From Bradyrhizobium retamae (GTDB lineage Bacteria; Pseudomonadota; Alphaproteobacteria; Rhizobiales; Xanthobacteraceae): a stretch of 64,000 nt of DNA. The DNA lies in contig NZ_LLYA01000013.1 in NCBI RefSeq assembly GCF_001440415.1, positions 1-64,000 on the forward strand, written 5' to 3'. Below, piece after piece: positions 34,962-44,306 of the stretch. Each line of letters starts with the position of its first letter. The stretch's first letter is position 1. Under the pieces are notes generated by a model. That model was given only the letters and a program-made list of their open reading frames with translations. It was not told where the DNA came from and ran no database searches. The translations under genes were made by a program, and so were the position numbers.

Positions 34962-36743
34962 TCAGCCACCCCTGCCGTCTTCTTTCTTCTTGTCGGCGGA
35001 AGCCGCGGAGGAAGTGTCTTCGGGCAGGCCGTTGGCAATCTTGGCTTCGATCTTCGGCAATTCCTCCGCCTCGGGCTTGAGGTCGCGGGCATGGGCCCAC
35101 TGGAATTTGGCTTCCAGCGTCCGCCCGACGCGCCAATAGGCATCGCCGAGATGGTCATTGATGGTCGGGTCCTCCGGCTTGAGGTCGATCGCACGCTCGA
35201 GATGCTTTACCGCGTCTTCAAAATTGCCGATCCGGTAAAACGCCCAGCCCAGCGAATCCACGATGTAGCCGTCATCGGGGCGCTGGTCGACGGCGCGCCG
35301 GATCATCTTCATGCCTTCGTCGAGGTTGATGCCCTGGTCGATCCAGGAATAGCCGAGATAATTGAGGACATGCGGCTGCTCGGGCTGTAGTTCGAGCGCC
35401 TTGCGCATATCCACCTCGGCCTTGCTCCACTGCTTGGAGCGTTCCAGACAGATGCCGCGATAGTAATAGGTGACCCAGGTGTTCTTGTCCGTCACCCCCG
35501 GCATCGCGTCGATCGCGAGCGTATAGGTATTGGCGCAATCGCTGAACTTCTTGCGACCGCGCTCGATGTTGCCGAGCGCCATGACGGCTTCGATGTCCTT
35601 CGGCGCCTCCGCGATGACAGCCTTGAGGATCTTGATCGCCTCTTCGCTGCGGTCGGCGGCGTCGAGATTGGTGGCGAGCTGGATCTGCGCGTTGCGCTTG
35701 AGCGGCGAACTGGCCGGCATGCGCTCGTAGACCTTGATCGCCATCTGCGGCTTCTTCACGGACTCGTAGAGATCGGCGAGCGACAACAGCGCCAGCGGAT
35801 GATTGGGCTGCAGGTAGAGCGCGAGCTGCAGATAGACCAGCGCCAGATCCTCGCCGCCGCGGCGTGTAAGCGTGGCGCCGATGCCGTACAGCGCCTCGGC
35901 CGCGCCGGCCTGCGCCGAATCGACCAGCGCCGACATCTTCTTGCCGGCCCGGGTCTCGCGCAAGCCTTCCTGCACCAGCGGATGCCGCGGCAACTTCTTG
36001 TCGAACGCTTCGTAGATACCAGCCGCCGCCGCGCCATCCTTGTTGCGCGACAGCCAGCGCGCATAGGCGTCGGATACGCGCAGCATCGAATCGTCGAGTT
36101 TGTAGGCGCGCTCGAACCGCGTGCCGGCGTCCTTGTCCTTGCCCGAGATCTCCAGGATCATGCCGGTGTGGAGATCCTTGAAGATCGGATACCATTCAGG
36201 TCCGGTCAGCTTGTCGATATTGGCAACCGCGGTCTTGGCATCGCCCGCGCCGTAGCTCGCCCATCCCGACAACAGCGTCGCCACCAGGTCGGTGATCGGT
36301 CCGCGGATCGACTGGTTGATATTGAGCTGCGCGGCCGCATATTTCTTCTGCTTGAGGTCGCGGACGCCGACAACCAGCCGCGCGACGCGGTTCGCCTTGT
36401 CCATCGTCAGGATGCGGTCGGCGAGCTTGACCGCTTCATCGATGTCGCCATCGGCGAGCGAAGAGATGAAGGCGCGATCCAGGAGTTCGTTGTTCTTCGG
36501 ATCGGTGCGCAGCGCGGAGCGATAGAATGCCGCAGCCGAGGCCGCATCGCGCTCGACGCTGGCATGGCGCGCGGCGAGATAGCTGCCTGCCGTCGTTAGC
36601 GACTTCAGATCGGATTTAGTGGGGAATTGCGCGGCGTTGTCGGCCGTATGTTCGGGCGTCTGGGCCCAGGCCACGCCAGGCACGGCCAGGCTGGCAACAG
36701 TAATTGCGGCGATGGTCCAACGATTCATACGAGTGGAAAGCAT
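34962..36743 (-). CDS. Exported tetratricopeptide-repeat protein
   Basis: A 593-residue protein with an N-terminal signal peptide (MNRWTIAAITVASLAVPGVAWAQ, from residue 6) and TPR-like helix pairs over most of its length. Clear repeats include LALLSLADLYESVKKPQMAI, IEAVMALGNIERGRKKFSD, PHVLNYLGYSWIDQGINLDE, DSLGWAFYRIGNFEDAVKH and DHLGDAYWRVGRTLEAKFQ. It is probably a periplasmic or outer-membrane-attached scaffold. ATG 36743 was chosen; another at 36728 would start directly at the signal peptide. It is upstream of ispE on the same strand with only 27 bases between. Confidence 0.86.
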   Translation of the reverse strand: MLSTRMNRWTIAAITVASLAVPGVAWAQTPEHTADNAAQFPTKSDLKSLTTAGSYLAARHASVERDAASAAAFYRSALRTDPKNNELLDRAFISSLADGDIDEAVKLADRILTMDKANRVARLVVGVRDLKQKKYAAAQLNINQSIRGPITDLVATLLSGWASYGAGDAKTAVANIDKLTGPEWYPIFKDLHTGMILEISGKDKDAGTRFERAYKLDDSMLRVSDAYARWLSRNKDGAAAAGIYEAFDKKLPRHPLVQEGLRETRAGKKMSALVDSAQAGAAEALYGIGATLTRRGGEDLALVYLQLALYLQPNHPLALLSLADLYESVKKPQMAIKVYERMPASSPLKRNAQIQLATNLDAADRSEEAIKILKAVIAEAPKDIEAVMALGNIERGRKKFSDCANTYTLAIDAMPGVTDKNTWVTYYYRGICLERSKQWSKAEVDMRKALELQPEQPHVLNYLGYSWIDQGINLDEGMKMIRRAVDQRPDDGYIVDSLGWAFYRIGNFEDAVKHLERAIDLKPEDPTINDHLGDAYWRVGRTLEAKFQWAHARDLKPEAEELPKIEAKIANGLPEDTSSAASADKKKEDGRGG

Positions 36744-37008
36744 CACAGTTCGCCTAGCTCCAGGATGTATGGCGGGATCGTTACGATCGGTCTCGAATGC
36801 AAACCCAAGCGGCGGCATCTCAGGCAGCGACAATGCCGCTTTTGGCCTTCAACCGCAAGGATACGGGTTGGCGAATCGATTGGCAGACAGGCCCTTAGAG
36901 CTCCGATTTAGCCAGCCCAACCCGGAAACGCTTTTACTGTGGCGGTATCGTGGCCGGAGGCGGTATCACCCTCCTCCAACTCACGCAATCGTGGTCTATA
37001 CGGCCTCG

Positions 37009-38667
37009 CTACATGCCCTGGTAATTGGGCCCACCGCCGCCTTCCGGCGGAACCCAGGTGATATTGCCGTTCGGGTCCTTCACGTCGCAGGTCTTACAGT
37101 GGACGCAGTTCTGGGCGTTGATCTGGAAGCGCGGACCCGAAGCCTCCTCGACCCATTCATAGACGCCGGCCGGGCAATAGCGGTTCGACGGACCGGCATA
37201 GACATCGTGCTCGGATGCCTTCTGCAGGTTCATGTCGGCGACCTTGAGATGAACCGGCTGGTCCTCCTCATGGTTGGTGTTGGAGAGGAACACCGAGGAC
37301 AACTTGTCGAAGGTGAGCTTGCCATCCGGCTTGGGATAGACGATCGGCGCATGCGCCTTGGCCGGATCCAGCGTCTTGCGGTCGGACTTGGCGTGCGACT
37401 GGGTTCCGAACAGCGAAAATCCCAGCGTGTTGCACCACATGTCGAAGCCCCCGAGCGCCACGCCGATGATGGTGCCGAATTTCGACCATAGCGGCTTGAC
37501 GTTGCGGACCCGACGCAGGTCTCGACCTACGGCGGAATCCCGCCAGGCGTTTTCGTATTCCACCAGTTCGTCGTTGGCGCGGCCGGCGCCGAGCGCCGCC
37601 GCAACATGTTCGGCCGCGAGCATGCCGCTGCCCATCGCGTTGTGCACGCCCTTGATGCGCGGCACGTTGACAAAGCCTGCCGCGCAGCCGATCAGCGCGC
37701 CGCCCGGGAAACTCAGTCGCGGCACCGACTGATAGCCGCCCTCGGTGATGGCGCGCGCGCCGTAGGAGATACGCTTGCCCCCTTCGAACACGGTTCGAAT
37801 GGCGGGATGCGTCTTGAAGCGCTGGAACTCGTCGAATGGCGAGAGATACGGATCGTCGTAATTGAGATGCACGACGAAACCGACCGCCACCTTGTTGTCG
37901 TCGTAATGATAGAGGAACGAGCCGCCGCCGGTTTTATTGTTGAGCGGCCAGCCGAACGAATGCTGGATCAGGCCCTTCTGGTGCTTGGCGGGATCGATTT
38001 CCCAGACTTCCTTCAATCCGATGCCGAATTTCGACGGCTCGCTTTTGGCGTCGAGGGAGTATTTGGCGATCAACTGCTTGCTCAGGCTGCCGCGCGCACC
38101 TTCGGCGAACAGCGTGTATTTGCCGAGCAGTTCCATGCCGCGGGTATATGAATCCTTGTGGCTGCCGTCCCTGGCGATGCCCATGTCGCCGGTCGCGATG
38201 CCGCGCACCGCGCCGTTATCGTCATACAGCACCTCGGCCGCGGCAAAGCCAGGATAGATTTCGACGCCGAGCGCCTCGGCCTTTGGCGCCAGCCAGCGGC
38301 AGACATTGCCGAGCGAGCCGATATAGCAGTGATGATTGTTCATCAGCGGCGGCATTGCGAAGTTCGGCAGCCGGATCGCGCTGGTCGCGGTGGTCCAGTA
38401 GAAGCGGTCGTCCTTGACCTGGGTTTTGAGCGGGCAATCGGCGTCCTCACGCCAATCCGGAATCAACTTGTCGAGCGACACCGGATCGATCACCGCGCCC
38501 GAGAGGATGTGCGCGCCGACCTCGGAACCCTTCTCCACCACGACGATGCTGAGATCGGCATTGAGCTGCTTCAGCCGGATCGCCGCAGCGAGGCCGGACG
38601 GCCCGGCGCCGACGATCACGACGTCGAATTCCATGGATTCGCGGGGAAAAAGTTCTTCTGCACTCAT
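37009..38667 (-). CDS. Electron transfer flavoprotein-ubiquinone oxidoreductase
   Basis: This 552-residue enzyme passes electrons from ETF to ubiquinone. The FAD-binding GxGxxG reads VVIVGAGPSGLAAAIRL at residue 15. The membrane/quinone region contains GSGMLAAEHVAAAL, and the C-terminal [4Fe-4S] ligands are C in YCPAGVYEWVEE and the trio in NCVHCKTCDVKDP. It connects fatty-acid and amino-acid oxidation to the respiratory chain at the inner membrane. Good coding similarity runs to both ends and the ATG at 38667 fits family length. Confidence 0.97.
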   Translation of the reverse strand: MSAEELFPRESMEFDVVIVGAGPSGLAAAIRLKQLNADLSIVVVEKGSEVGAHILSGAVIDPVSLDKLIPDWREDADCPLKTQVKDDRFYWTTATSAIRLPNFAMPPLMNNHHCYIGSLGNVCRWLAPKAEALGVEIYPGFAAAEVLYDDNGAVRGIATGDMGIARDGSHKDSYTRGMELLGKYTLFAEGARGSLSKQLIAKYSLDAKSEPSKFGIGLKEVWEIDPAKHQKGLIQHSFGWPLNNKTGGGSFLYHYDDNKVAVGFVVHLNYDDPYLSPFDEFQRFKTHPAIRTVFEGGKRISYGARAITEGGYQSVPRLSFPGGALIGCAAGFVNVPRIKGVHNAMGSGMLAAEHVAAALGAGRANDELVEYENAWRDSAVGRDLRRVRNVKPLWSKFGTIIGVALGGFDMWCNTLGFSLFGTQSHAKSDRKTLDPAKAHAPIVYPKPDGKLTFDKLSSVFLSNTNHEEDQPVHLKVADMNLQKASEHDVYAGPSNRYCPAGVYEWVEEASGPRFQINAQNCVHCKTCDVKDPNGNITWVPPEGGGGPNYQGM

Positions 38668-38794
38668 GATCTGATCTCAGCCCAATTGAGAACGGCTCTA
38701 AAGGCTCGTTGTTTCCGATTTTTGCGGGGAGGACAACCATGGAAATGCAATGCGAGGCGTTTCACGCCGGCTCGATCCATATTAGATTGGCATC

Positions 38795-39631
38795 ATGGAT
38801 TTGATCCCCGAACCCGCGCCTAATGTCAGGCAATTGCTGGCTTTTTATCTGGAGGCCGGGGTCGATTGCGCGTTGACGGAGGGACCAGTCGATCGGCTGA
38901 CCGAGCCCGACACCGCTGCTGCCCCCATCGCTGTCCGCGAGACTGCTCCACCCCGCCCCGTCAGGGAAATGCCCGCCGCGATGCCGGCGGTTCCGCGCAG
39001 CGAAATAGCGCCGGAGGCGGCCATCGCGCTCGCGCGCGAAGCGGCGCGAACGGCGCCGACACTGGAAGCGCTGCGTACACTCCTGGAAAGTTTCGAGGGC
39101 TGCGCGCTCCGAAACACCGCGACGCGGCTGGTGTTTGCCGACGGCAACCCGCAGGCGCGCATCATGTTCGTCGGCGAAGCACCCGGGCGCGACGAAGACA
39201 TCGAGGGCCTGCCCTTCGTCGGACGTTCCGGCAAGTTGCTGGACCGGATGATCGCGGCAATCGGACTAGACCGCAGCAAGGCCTACATCGCCAACGTGAT
39301 TCCCTGGCGGCCGCCCGGCAACCGAACGCCAACGCCGCAGGAGACGCAAATCTGCCTGCCGTTCATCCAGCGGCAGATCGAACTCGTGAATCCCGACATA
39401 CTGGTGACGCTCGGCAACCCCTCGACACAAACGCTGCTATCGACCCGCGATGGCATCATGAAGACCCGCGGCAGGTGGTTCGACTACGACACCGGCACCC
39501 GCACGATCCGCGCCATGGCGACGTTCCACCCGGCCTATTTGTTGCGCTCGCCGTCCTACAAGCGGATGTCCTGGCAGGACCTGCGCACGATCGCAAAGGC
39601 GCTGGAGCAATCAGGTTCTCCCTCATCCTGA
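38795..39631 (+). CDS. Uracil-DNA glycosylase, family 4-like, without full Fe-S ligands
   Basis: A 278-residue glycosylase. Motif A is FVGEAPGRDEDIEGLPFVGRSG near residue 126 and motif B is FHPAYLLRSPSYKR near 244. In typical family 4 enzymes four cysteines bind [4Fe-4S], but here only Cys103 and Cys187 are at plausible ligand positions. The Cys before RPPGNR is Trp (IPWRPPGNR) and the first of the CxxC pair is Phe. A divergent UDG class has been reported from Bradyrhizobium diazoefficiens, and this may be its counterpart. The stop codon is provided by the repeat at 39621. Confidence 0.87.
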   Translation: MDLIPEPAPNVRQLLAFYLEAGVDCALTEGPVDRLTEPDTAAAPIAVRETAPPRPVREMPAAMPAVPRSEIAPEAAIALAREAARTAPTLEALRTLLESFEGCALRNTATRLVFADGNPQARIMFVGEAPGRDEDIEGLPFVGRSGKLLDRMIAAIGLDRSKAYIANVIPWRPPGNRTPTPQETQICLPFIQRQIELVNPDILVTLGNPSTQTLLSTRDGIMKTRGRWFDYDTGTRTIRAMATFHPAYLLRSPSYKRMSWQDLRTIAKALEQSGSPSS

Positions 39632-39740
39632 GGAGCCCGCGGAGCGGGCGTCTCGAACGATGGGCCGCGGGCTCATGGTTCGAGACGGCGCGGAGCCTGT
39701 CATCGGGCCGCGCGTTGGCGCCTCCTCACCATGAGGGATG
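39621..39740. repeat. Dispersed mosaic repeat providing a stop codon
   Basis: The element starts CCTCATCCTGAGGAGCCCG and ends CCTCCTCACCATGAGGG, about 120 bp, with inverted ends. Inside, TCTCGAACGATGGGC and ATGGTTCGAGA form a second stem. GCGGAGCCTGTCATCGGGC near 39692 is shared with the repeats at 42805 and 52022. The uracil-DNA glycosylase gene reads into it and ends at its TGA. Confidence 0.87.
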
Positions 39741-39742
39741 AA

Positions 39743-41248
39743 CTAAGGCGCCTTCGGCCGCACGATCGCCCAGCCGATCCGCAGCAATGGCTGGCGGCCG
39801 TTCACCATCCATTCGAAGGCGCGCGGCACTTCCGGCACCAGGCCGGGAAAGCGTTGCGCGATGTCGGGCGGCGGCGCGCCTGAGGTATCGGAGGCGCGCC
39901 AGACCACGACACCGCCGGTCTCGTTGAATTTCGCGACCGACAGCCATGGGGTTCGCTCCGGCGTGGCATCGAGCAACAGATGCGGGCGCCCGCTGCTCAT
40001 GGCGATGAAGCTCGCCAGTTGCGGATCGCCGGCCACCGCGCGCAGCCGCTGGTTGGTCCGGCGCTCAAAGCTGTCGCCGAAGAAATGCGCAATGGCTTTT
40101 GCCGGCAGCGAGGTCGGCACTTCATTCGCGGTCCATGGCAAAAACAGCGTGGCCACAATCGTCACCAAGGCAGGCGCGACGACCGCCGCCGCCCACAGCG
40201 TCCGCAACAGGCGCTGGCGCCGAAGATGGATCAGATCGCCGCTCGCCACGATTACGGCGAGCCCCGACATCAGCAAGGCGACGCCCTCCCCGCCGACGAC
40301 ATGATCGAGGTTGAAGATGCCCGCGATCAGGCTTCCGAGCAGCGCCGGCGCAAGCGCAAAGAAATAGACGAAGTCGCGCGCCAGCGAATCGACCGGCGGC
40401 CGGTAGATAATCGGCGCCTCCGCGGCATGGCGGGCGAACCGGCCGGAATTGAGGATCGCCAGCAGCACGATGGCGGACATTGCGAGCACGAGGCCAACGA
40501 GCAGCCAGCCCCATTGCTGGATGCGCCCGCCGAGATCGGAGATCGCGGGCGACGGCGGCATCGCGAGCGCATCGGCGCGGAGCAACCAGATCAGATAGGG
40601 CAAGACCAGGACGGCGATCACGAGCAGCGCATAGAGCGGATCGAGCGACATCAGCACGCGCCGCCCCCGCGTGGTGGCAACGGCAAATCCGGCGAGCAGC
40701 AGCAGCAATCCGAGCGCGGCCGGCGTCGTCAGCAGCAAAAGCCCCGCCTCGATCGACCAGGCGAACCAGGCGTTGCGCCGGTTCTGGCCGATCAATTGCC
40801 AGGAATGCAGCAAAAGCAGTGCCCATAGCGGGCGCGCCAGCACCAGCGGGCCGAACTCGACGCCGGGCGAGCTGAAGGCCACCACCGTCATCGACAGCAG
40901 CACCGCGAGCACCGCCTGCTGCCCGCCGACAATCGCGCGGCCCAGTTGATAGTAGATCCAGAAGGTAACGACGGCGCAGACCTGCGCCAGCAGATAGACG
41001 CCGAACATATGGTTGCCGGCGGCACGAAACGCGGTATCGGCGAGCCAGAACGCCAACGGCGGACCGAGCCATGTTCCGACCTGGTATTCCCGGCCAAAGG
41101 CCAGCACGGTCGCAAGGTCACCAGGCGGGCTGCGGTACAGCAGCATCGGCAGGATCAGCCAAATTGCGGCCTGGACCAACACCACGAGCCAGACCACCAG
41201 CCGCGGCCGGGCGCGGATCAGTTCGACAACGAGCGAGGTGAAGCGCAT
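39743..41248 (-). CDS. Polytopic membrane glycosyltransferase-like protein (GT39 type)
   Basis: A 501-residue membrane protein with about ten hydrophobic segments. The N-terminal layout (VVWLVVLVQAAIWLILPMLL, then a loop with GREYQVGTWLGPPLAFWLADTAFR) resembles ArnT/PMT-type glycosyltransferases, whose first periplasmic loop holds the catalytic acidic residues. Here the expected D/E in the loop is less clear. The C-terminal third is more hydrophilic and presumably periplasmic. It may transfer sugars from a polyprenyl-phosphate donor to an envelope acceptor. ATG 41248 (MRFTSL) was chosen over an upstream Met. Confidence 0.7.
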   Translation of the reverse strand: MRFTSLVVELIRARPRLVVWLVVLVQAAIWLILPMLLYRSPPGDLATVLAFGREYQVGTWLGPPLAFWLADTAFRAAGNHMFGVYLLAQVCAVVTFWIYYQLGRAIVGGQQAVLAVLLSMTVVAFSSPGVEFGPLVLARPLWALLLLHSWQLIGQNRRNAWFAWSIEAGLLLLTTPAALGLLLLLAGFAVATTRGRRVLMSLDPLYALLVIAVLVLPYLIWLLRADALAMPPSPAISDLGGRIQQWGWLLVGLVLAMSAIVLLAILNSGRFARHAAEAPIIYRPPVDSLARDFVYFFALAPALLGSLIAGIFNLDHVVGGEGVALLMSGLAVIVASGDLIHLRRQRLLRTLWAAAVVAPALVTIVATLFLPWTANEVPTSLPAKAIAHFFGDSFERRTNQRLRAVAGDPQLASFIAMSSGRPHLLLDATPERTPWLSVAKFNETGGVVVWRASDTSGAPPPDIAQRFPGLVPEVPRAFEWMVNGRQPLLRIGWAIVRPKAP

Positions 41249-41380
41249 GAAACGTCCGAATGCCGGGCCGGGCAGCCCTGTCCCCAGCACTTTTGATAGA
41301 GCGCACGAGCCGCCGAGGCAACTGCAGCATTTCAGGCGAACGGATTACCGGTTCTGCGTCAGGAAAAAATCACAGCCGAG

Positions 41381-42172
41381 TCAAATCGCCACCGAAATCT
41401 CAGATTCGATCTCCGTCTCCGCTGTGATATCCACCGTGAACAGATCGCGCTCGATGCTCTCCGGGTCATGTTTCAGCCGCGCGGCAACCACCGGCGCGAA
41501 AAATCTGCGGTGGTGGATGCTCGGGCCTAATCGGTCCAGCGCCTCGCGATGTTCCGGCACGGCGTAGCCCTTGTGATTTTCAAAGCCGTAGCCCGGACAA
41601 TCCAGCGCCAATGCGCTCATCAGGCGGTCGCGCGTCACCTTGGCGATGATCGAGGCTGCGGCGATCGACATGACGATGCCGTCGCCGCCGATCACGGCGT
41701 TACAGTCGCAAGGCGCATCGATCTTGTCGCGGCCGTCGACGAATACATGCTTCGGCATTTCGGGCAGCGCGCGCACGGAACGCGCCAGCGCCCAGAGCGA
41801 AGCGCGCAAGATATTATCGCGGTCGATCCGCGAAGGCGAGGCAAAGGCGACCGCAAAGGACGACGTCGCGCAGATCTCCTCGAACAATTCCTCGCGGCGT
41901 TCGGGCGTCAGCCGCTTGGAATCGTCGATGCCTTTGGGGATCCGCTTGGGATCGAGGATGACCGCGGCCGCCACCACTGGACCCGCCAGCGGGCCGCGCC
42001 CGGCCTCATCGCAGCCGGCAACCGGCCAGACGCCGCGCTTGATCAGCGCCCGCTCGCGGCGAAAGCTCGGCGGGGCAAGCGTGATCACGCCCTTGGGCAG
42101 CTCGGCCTCTTCCTTGCCGGCTCTCTTGGCCGATTTCCCGTCAGGTTTCTTGGCAGACTTGTCCCGAATCAT
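41381..42172 (-). CDS. rnhB: Ribonuclease HII
   Basis: A 263-residue enzyme that cuts RNA in RNA-DNA hybrids and at single ribonucleotides. The catalytic DEDD set is visible: Asp and Glu in [23 protein letters not shown], Asp in [10 protein letters not shown], and Asp in [19 protein letters not shown] is the family motif before the last Asp. About 40 extra Lys-rich N-terminal residues ([20 protein letters not shown]) precede the core. In many alphaproteobacteria rnhB lies close to ccrM; here a radical SAM gene and several others separate them. Confidence 0.95.
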   Translation of the reverse strand: MIRDKSAKKPDGKSAKRAGKEEAELPKGVITLAPPSFRRERALIKRGVWPVAGCDEAGRGPLAGPVVAAAVILDPKRIPKGIDDSKRLTPERREELFEEICATSSFAVAFASPSRIDRDNILRASLWALARSVRALPEMPKHVFVDGRDKIDAPCDCNAVIGGDGIVMSIAAASIIAKVTRDRLMSALALDCPGYGFENHKGYAVPEHREALDRLGPSIHHRRFFAPVVAARLKHDPESIERDLFTVDITAETEIESEISVAI

Positions 42173-42340
42173 GGTCGAGATTCGTGCGCCAGCGCGCGGC
42201 GGCGCGCAACCGGGAACCTGGCACAATTCCCGTTATTCAGCGCGACCTCGTCGCCACTCGCCGGCAGCGTCCGTTGCCATCGGCGCTCCGGCAAATGCAA
42301 ATACGGCCGGGAGAAGTGGCGCTGCCGTAACGTCGCGTAA

Positions 42341-42790
42341 TTAATCCGGCAGGTGAACCCGCCGGTCCTCGCCGACCTCGATGCGGGGCGCCACCACGAC
42401 TTCCCAAGTGTGGTTGTCGGGATCGGCGAAATAGCCGGAATAACCGCCATAGTCGGTCTTGTGCGCGGGTTTCAACAGCGACGCGCCGCAGGAGATGGCG
42501 AAATCGAGCGCAGCGTCCACCTCCTCGGTGGAATTGCAATTCCAGGCGAGCGTCGTGCCGCGAAACGTCTTCGGCCGCGGCTGATCCGGCAGCTTGGCGT
42601 CGCCGGCGAGTTGGTCCCACGGGAACAGCGCGATTACCGTGCCGCCGGTGTCGAAGAAAGCGACGGCCTCACCGGTTGCGTTCATTTTTCGGGCAAAGCC
42701 GAGCGCCTCATAAAAGGCGATGCTGGCGCGGATATCGTTGACGCCGAGCGTGATGACCGTGAACCGGGGGACTGGCTTCTTCGTACTCAT
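42341..42790 (-). CDS. VOC (glyoxalase/bleomycin resistance-like) protein
   Basis: A 149-residue vicinal-oxygen-chelate protein with two beta-alpha-beta-beta-beta units: FTVITLGVNDIRASIAFYEALGFAR near the start and the second unit ending in GYFADPDNHTWEVVVAPRIEV. Candidate metal ligands are the Glu in WEVVV and a His in DNHTWE. The reaction is unknown. GAGGGAG precedes the ATG at 42790 by about seven bases, which decides the start. It sits between rnhB and the radical SAM gene on the same strand. Confidence 0.88.
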   Translation of the reverse strand: MSTKKPVPRFTVITLGVNDIRASIAFYEALGFARKMNATGEAVAFFDTGGTVIALFPWDQLAGDAKLPDQPRPKTFRGTTLAWNCNSTEEVDAALDFAISCGASLLKPAHKTDYGGYSGYFADPDNHTWEVVVAPRIEVGEDRRVHLPD

Positions 42791-42804
42791 GCGACTCTCC
42801 CTCC

Positions 42805-42957
42805 GCGTCATGCGAGGGGCGCAAGCGGCGACGTGTCCGCCGTCGCTCGGAGAGCGAAGGCGGAAGCAATCCATCCTTCCTCGCGTAGCGAGATGGATTG
42901 CGTCGCGGAGCCCGTCATCGGGCGCGCGTTCGCGCGACCCCGATGGCTCGCAATGAC
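42805..42957. repeat. Dispersed mosaic repeat (GTCATTGCGAG type)
   Basis: A 153-bp element bounded by GTCATGCGAGG and CTCGCAATGAC, inverted with respect to each other, with inner pairs GCAATCCATCC/GATGGATTGC. It contains GCGGAGCCCGTCATCGGGCGCGC, shared with repeats at 39621 and 52022. It ends three bases before the stop codon of the radical SAM gene. Confidence 0.87.
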
Positions 42958-42959
42958 GA

Positions 42960-44120
42960 TCAGAACAAACTCAGTTGCTGTCCGTTCCGCTTCGGCTTGG
43001 CGAAATGATCGGTCGTCAGTTTCGAACGCCGCTTGTTGAGGCCGAGCTTCTCACTGGCGATTTCGAACCGCCGCCCGATCATCCAGGCCATCGGGCCGGT
43101 GCCCTTCATCCGCGTACCCCATTGCGAGTCGTAGTCGCGCCCGCCGCGCATGTCGCGGATCAGGGTGAAGACGTGACGGTAACGGTCGGGATAATTCGCC
43201 ATCAGCCATTCGCGAAAGAGGTCGCGCACCTCGAGCGGCAGCCGCAGCAGCACGTAGCTCGCCTCCTTGACGCCCGCATGAGCCGCGGCATCGAGAATGC
43301 GTTCAATCTCGGAATCGTTCAGCGCGGGAATAACGGGTGCGACCATGACGGTGGCGGGGATGCCGGCTTGCGACAATTGCCGCAGCGCCTCCAGCCGCTT
43401 CGGCGGCGTCGAGGCGCGCGGCTCCATCGTGCGGGCGAGCTTGGGGTCGAGCGTGGTCACCGAAATCGCGACCTTGGCCAGATTGCGCTTCGCCATTCGC
43501 TGCAGAATATCGATGTCGCGCGTCACCAGCGCCGATTTGGTGACGATGCCGACGGGATGACCAGCCCGATCGAGCACTTCGAGGATGCCGCGCATGATTT
43601 TGTGCTCGCGCTCGATCGGCTGATAGGGATCGGTGTTGGTGCCGATCGCGATCATGCGCGGCTCGTAGCCGGGCGCCGCCAGCTCCTTCTCGAGCAATTC
43701 CGGCGCGTCCGGCTTGGCGAGCAGTTTGGATTCGAAATCGAGCCCGGGCGACAGGCCGAGAAAGGCATGGGTCGGCCGCGCGAAGCAGTAGACGCAGCCA
43801 TGCTCGCAGCCGCGGTAGGGATTGATCGAGCGGTCGAAACCGATGTCGGGCGAGTCGTTGCGGGTGATGACCTTGCGCGAGGTATCCAGCGAGACCGTGG
43901 TCTTGAACGGCGGCAGGTCGTCCAGACTCTGCCAGCCATCGTCGAAGGCGACCCGCGCCTCGGCTTCGAACCGGCCGCTGTCGTTGGACTGCGCGCCGCG
44001 GCCGCGCCGCCGCTGGCGTTCGATGGCGACCGCGAGCTCGGGAAAAGGGGTCGCACCCGCCGGCTCGGAGGGCGGCTTGACCGGCGGGTGCTTGAGGGCA
44101 TGAGAGGATGCTCGGCTCAT
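42960..44120 (-). CDS. PA0069-family radical SAM protein (SplB-like)
   Basis: A 386-residue radical SAM enzyme of the PA0069 family, grouped with spore photoproduct lyase-like DNA repair proteins (COG1533). The cluster motif is YRGCEHGCVYCFARP (CxxxCxxC) near residue 105. Further stretches are MIAIGTNTDPYQPIEREHKI, GIVTKSALVTRDIDIL, and VMVAPVIPALNDSEIERIL. The substrate is not established. The C-terminus is KRNGQQLSLF, containing the exact sliding-clamp-binding pentapeptide QLSLF. Gene context with rnhB and ccrM fits a link to DNA maintenance. Its stop is three bases from the repeat at 42805. Confidence 0.92.
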   Translation of the reverse strand: MSRASSHALKHPPVKPPSEPAGATPFPELAVAIERQRRRGRGAQSNDSGRFEAEARVAFDDGWQSLDDLPPFKTTVSLDTSRKVITRNDSPDIGFDRSINPYRGCEHGCVYCFARPTHAFLGLSPGLDFESKLLAKPDAPELLEKELAAPGYEPRMIAIGTNTDPYQPIEREHKIMRGILEVLDRAGHPVGIVTKSALVTRDIDILQRMAKRNLAKVAISVTTLDPKLARTMEPRASTPPKRLEALRQLSQAGIPATVMVAPVIPALNDSEIERILDAAAHAGVKEASYVLLRLPLEVRDLFREWLMANYPDRYRHVFTLIRDMRGGRDYDSQWGTRMKGTGPMAWMIGRRFEIASEKLGLNKRRSKLTTDHFAKPKRNGQQLSLF

Positions 44121-44306
44121 GAAGCGAACATAGCACGCATCAAGAACAAATCAAGAACATCCCCGACGACAATTTACAGAAGGCGCAGCACCAGAGACGG
44201 GGCACGCCCGATGCCGCAAAAATCTGCACGCAAGCGGCTGTTTTGATTGTGACAAGATGATAACTGTGCAGCGTTTTTCACCGTTTGAGCCATCGAAACC
44301 TCATTC

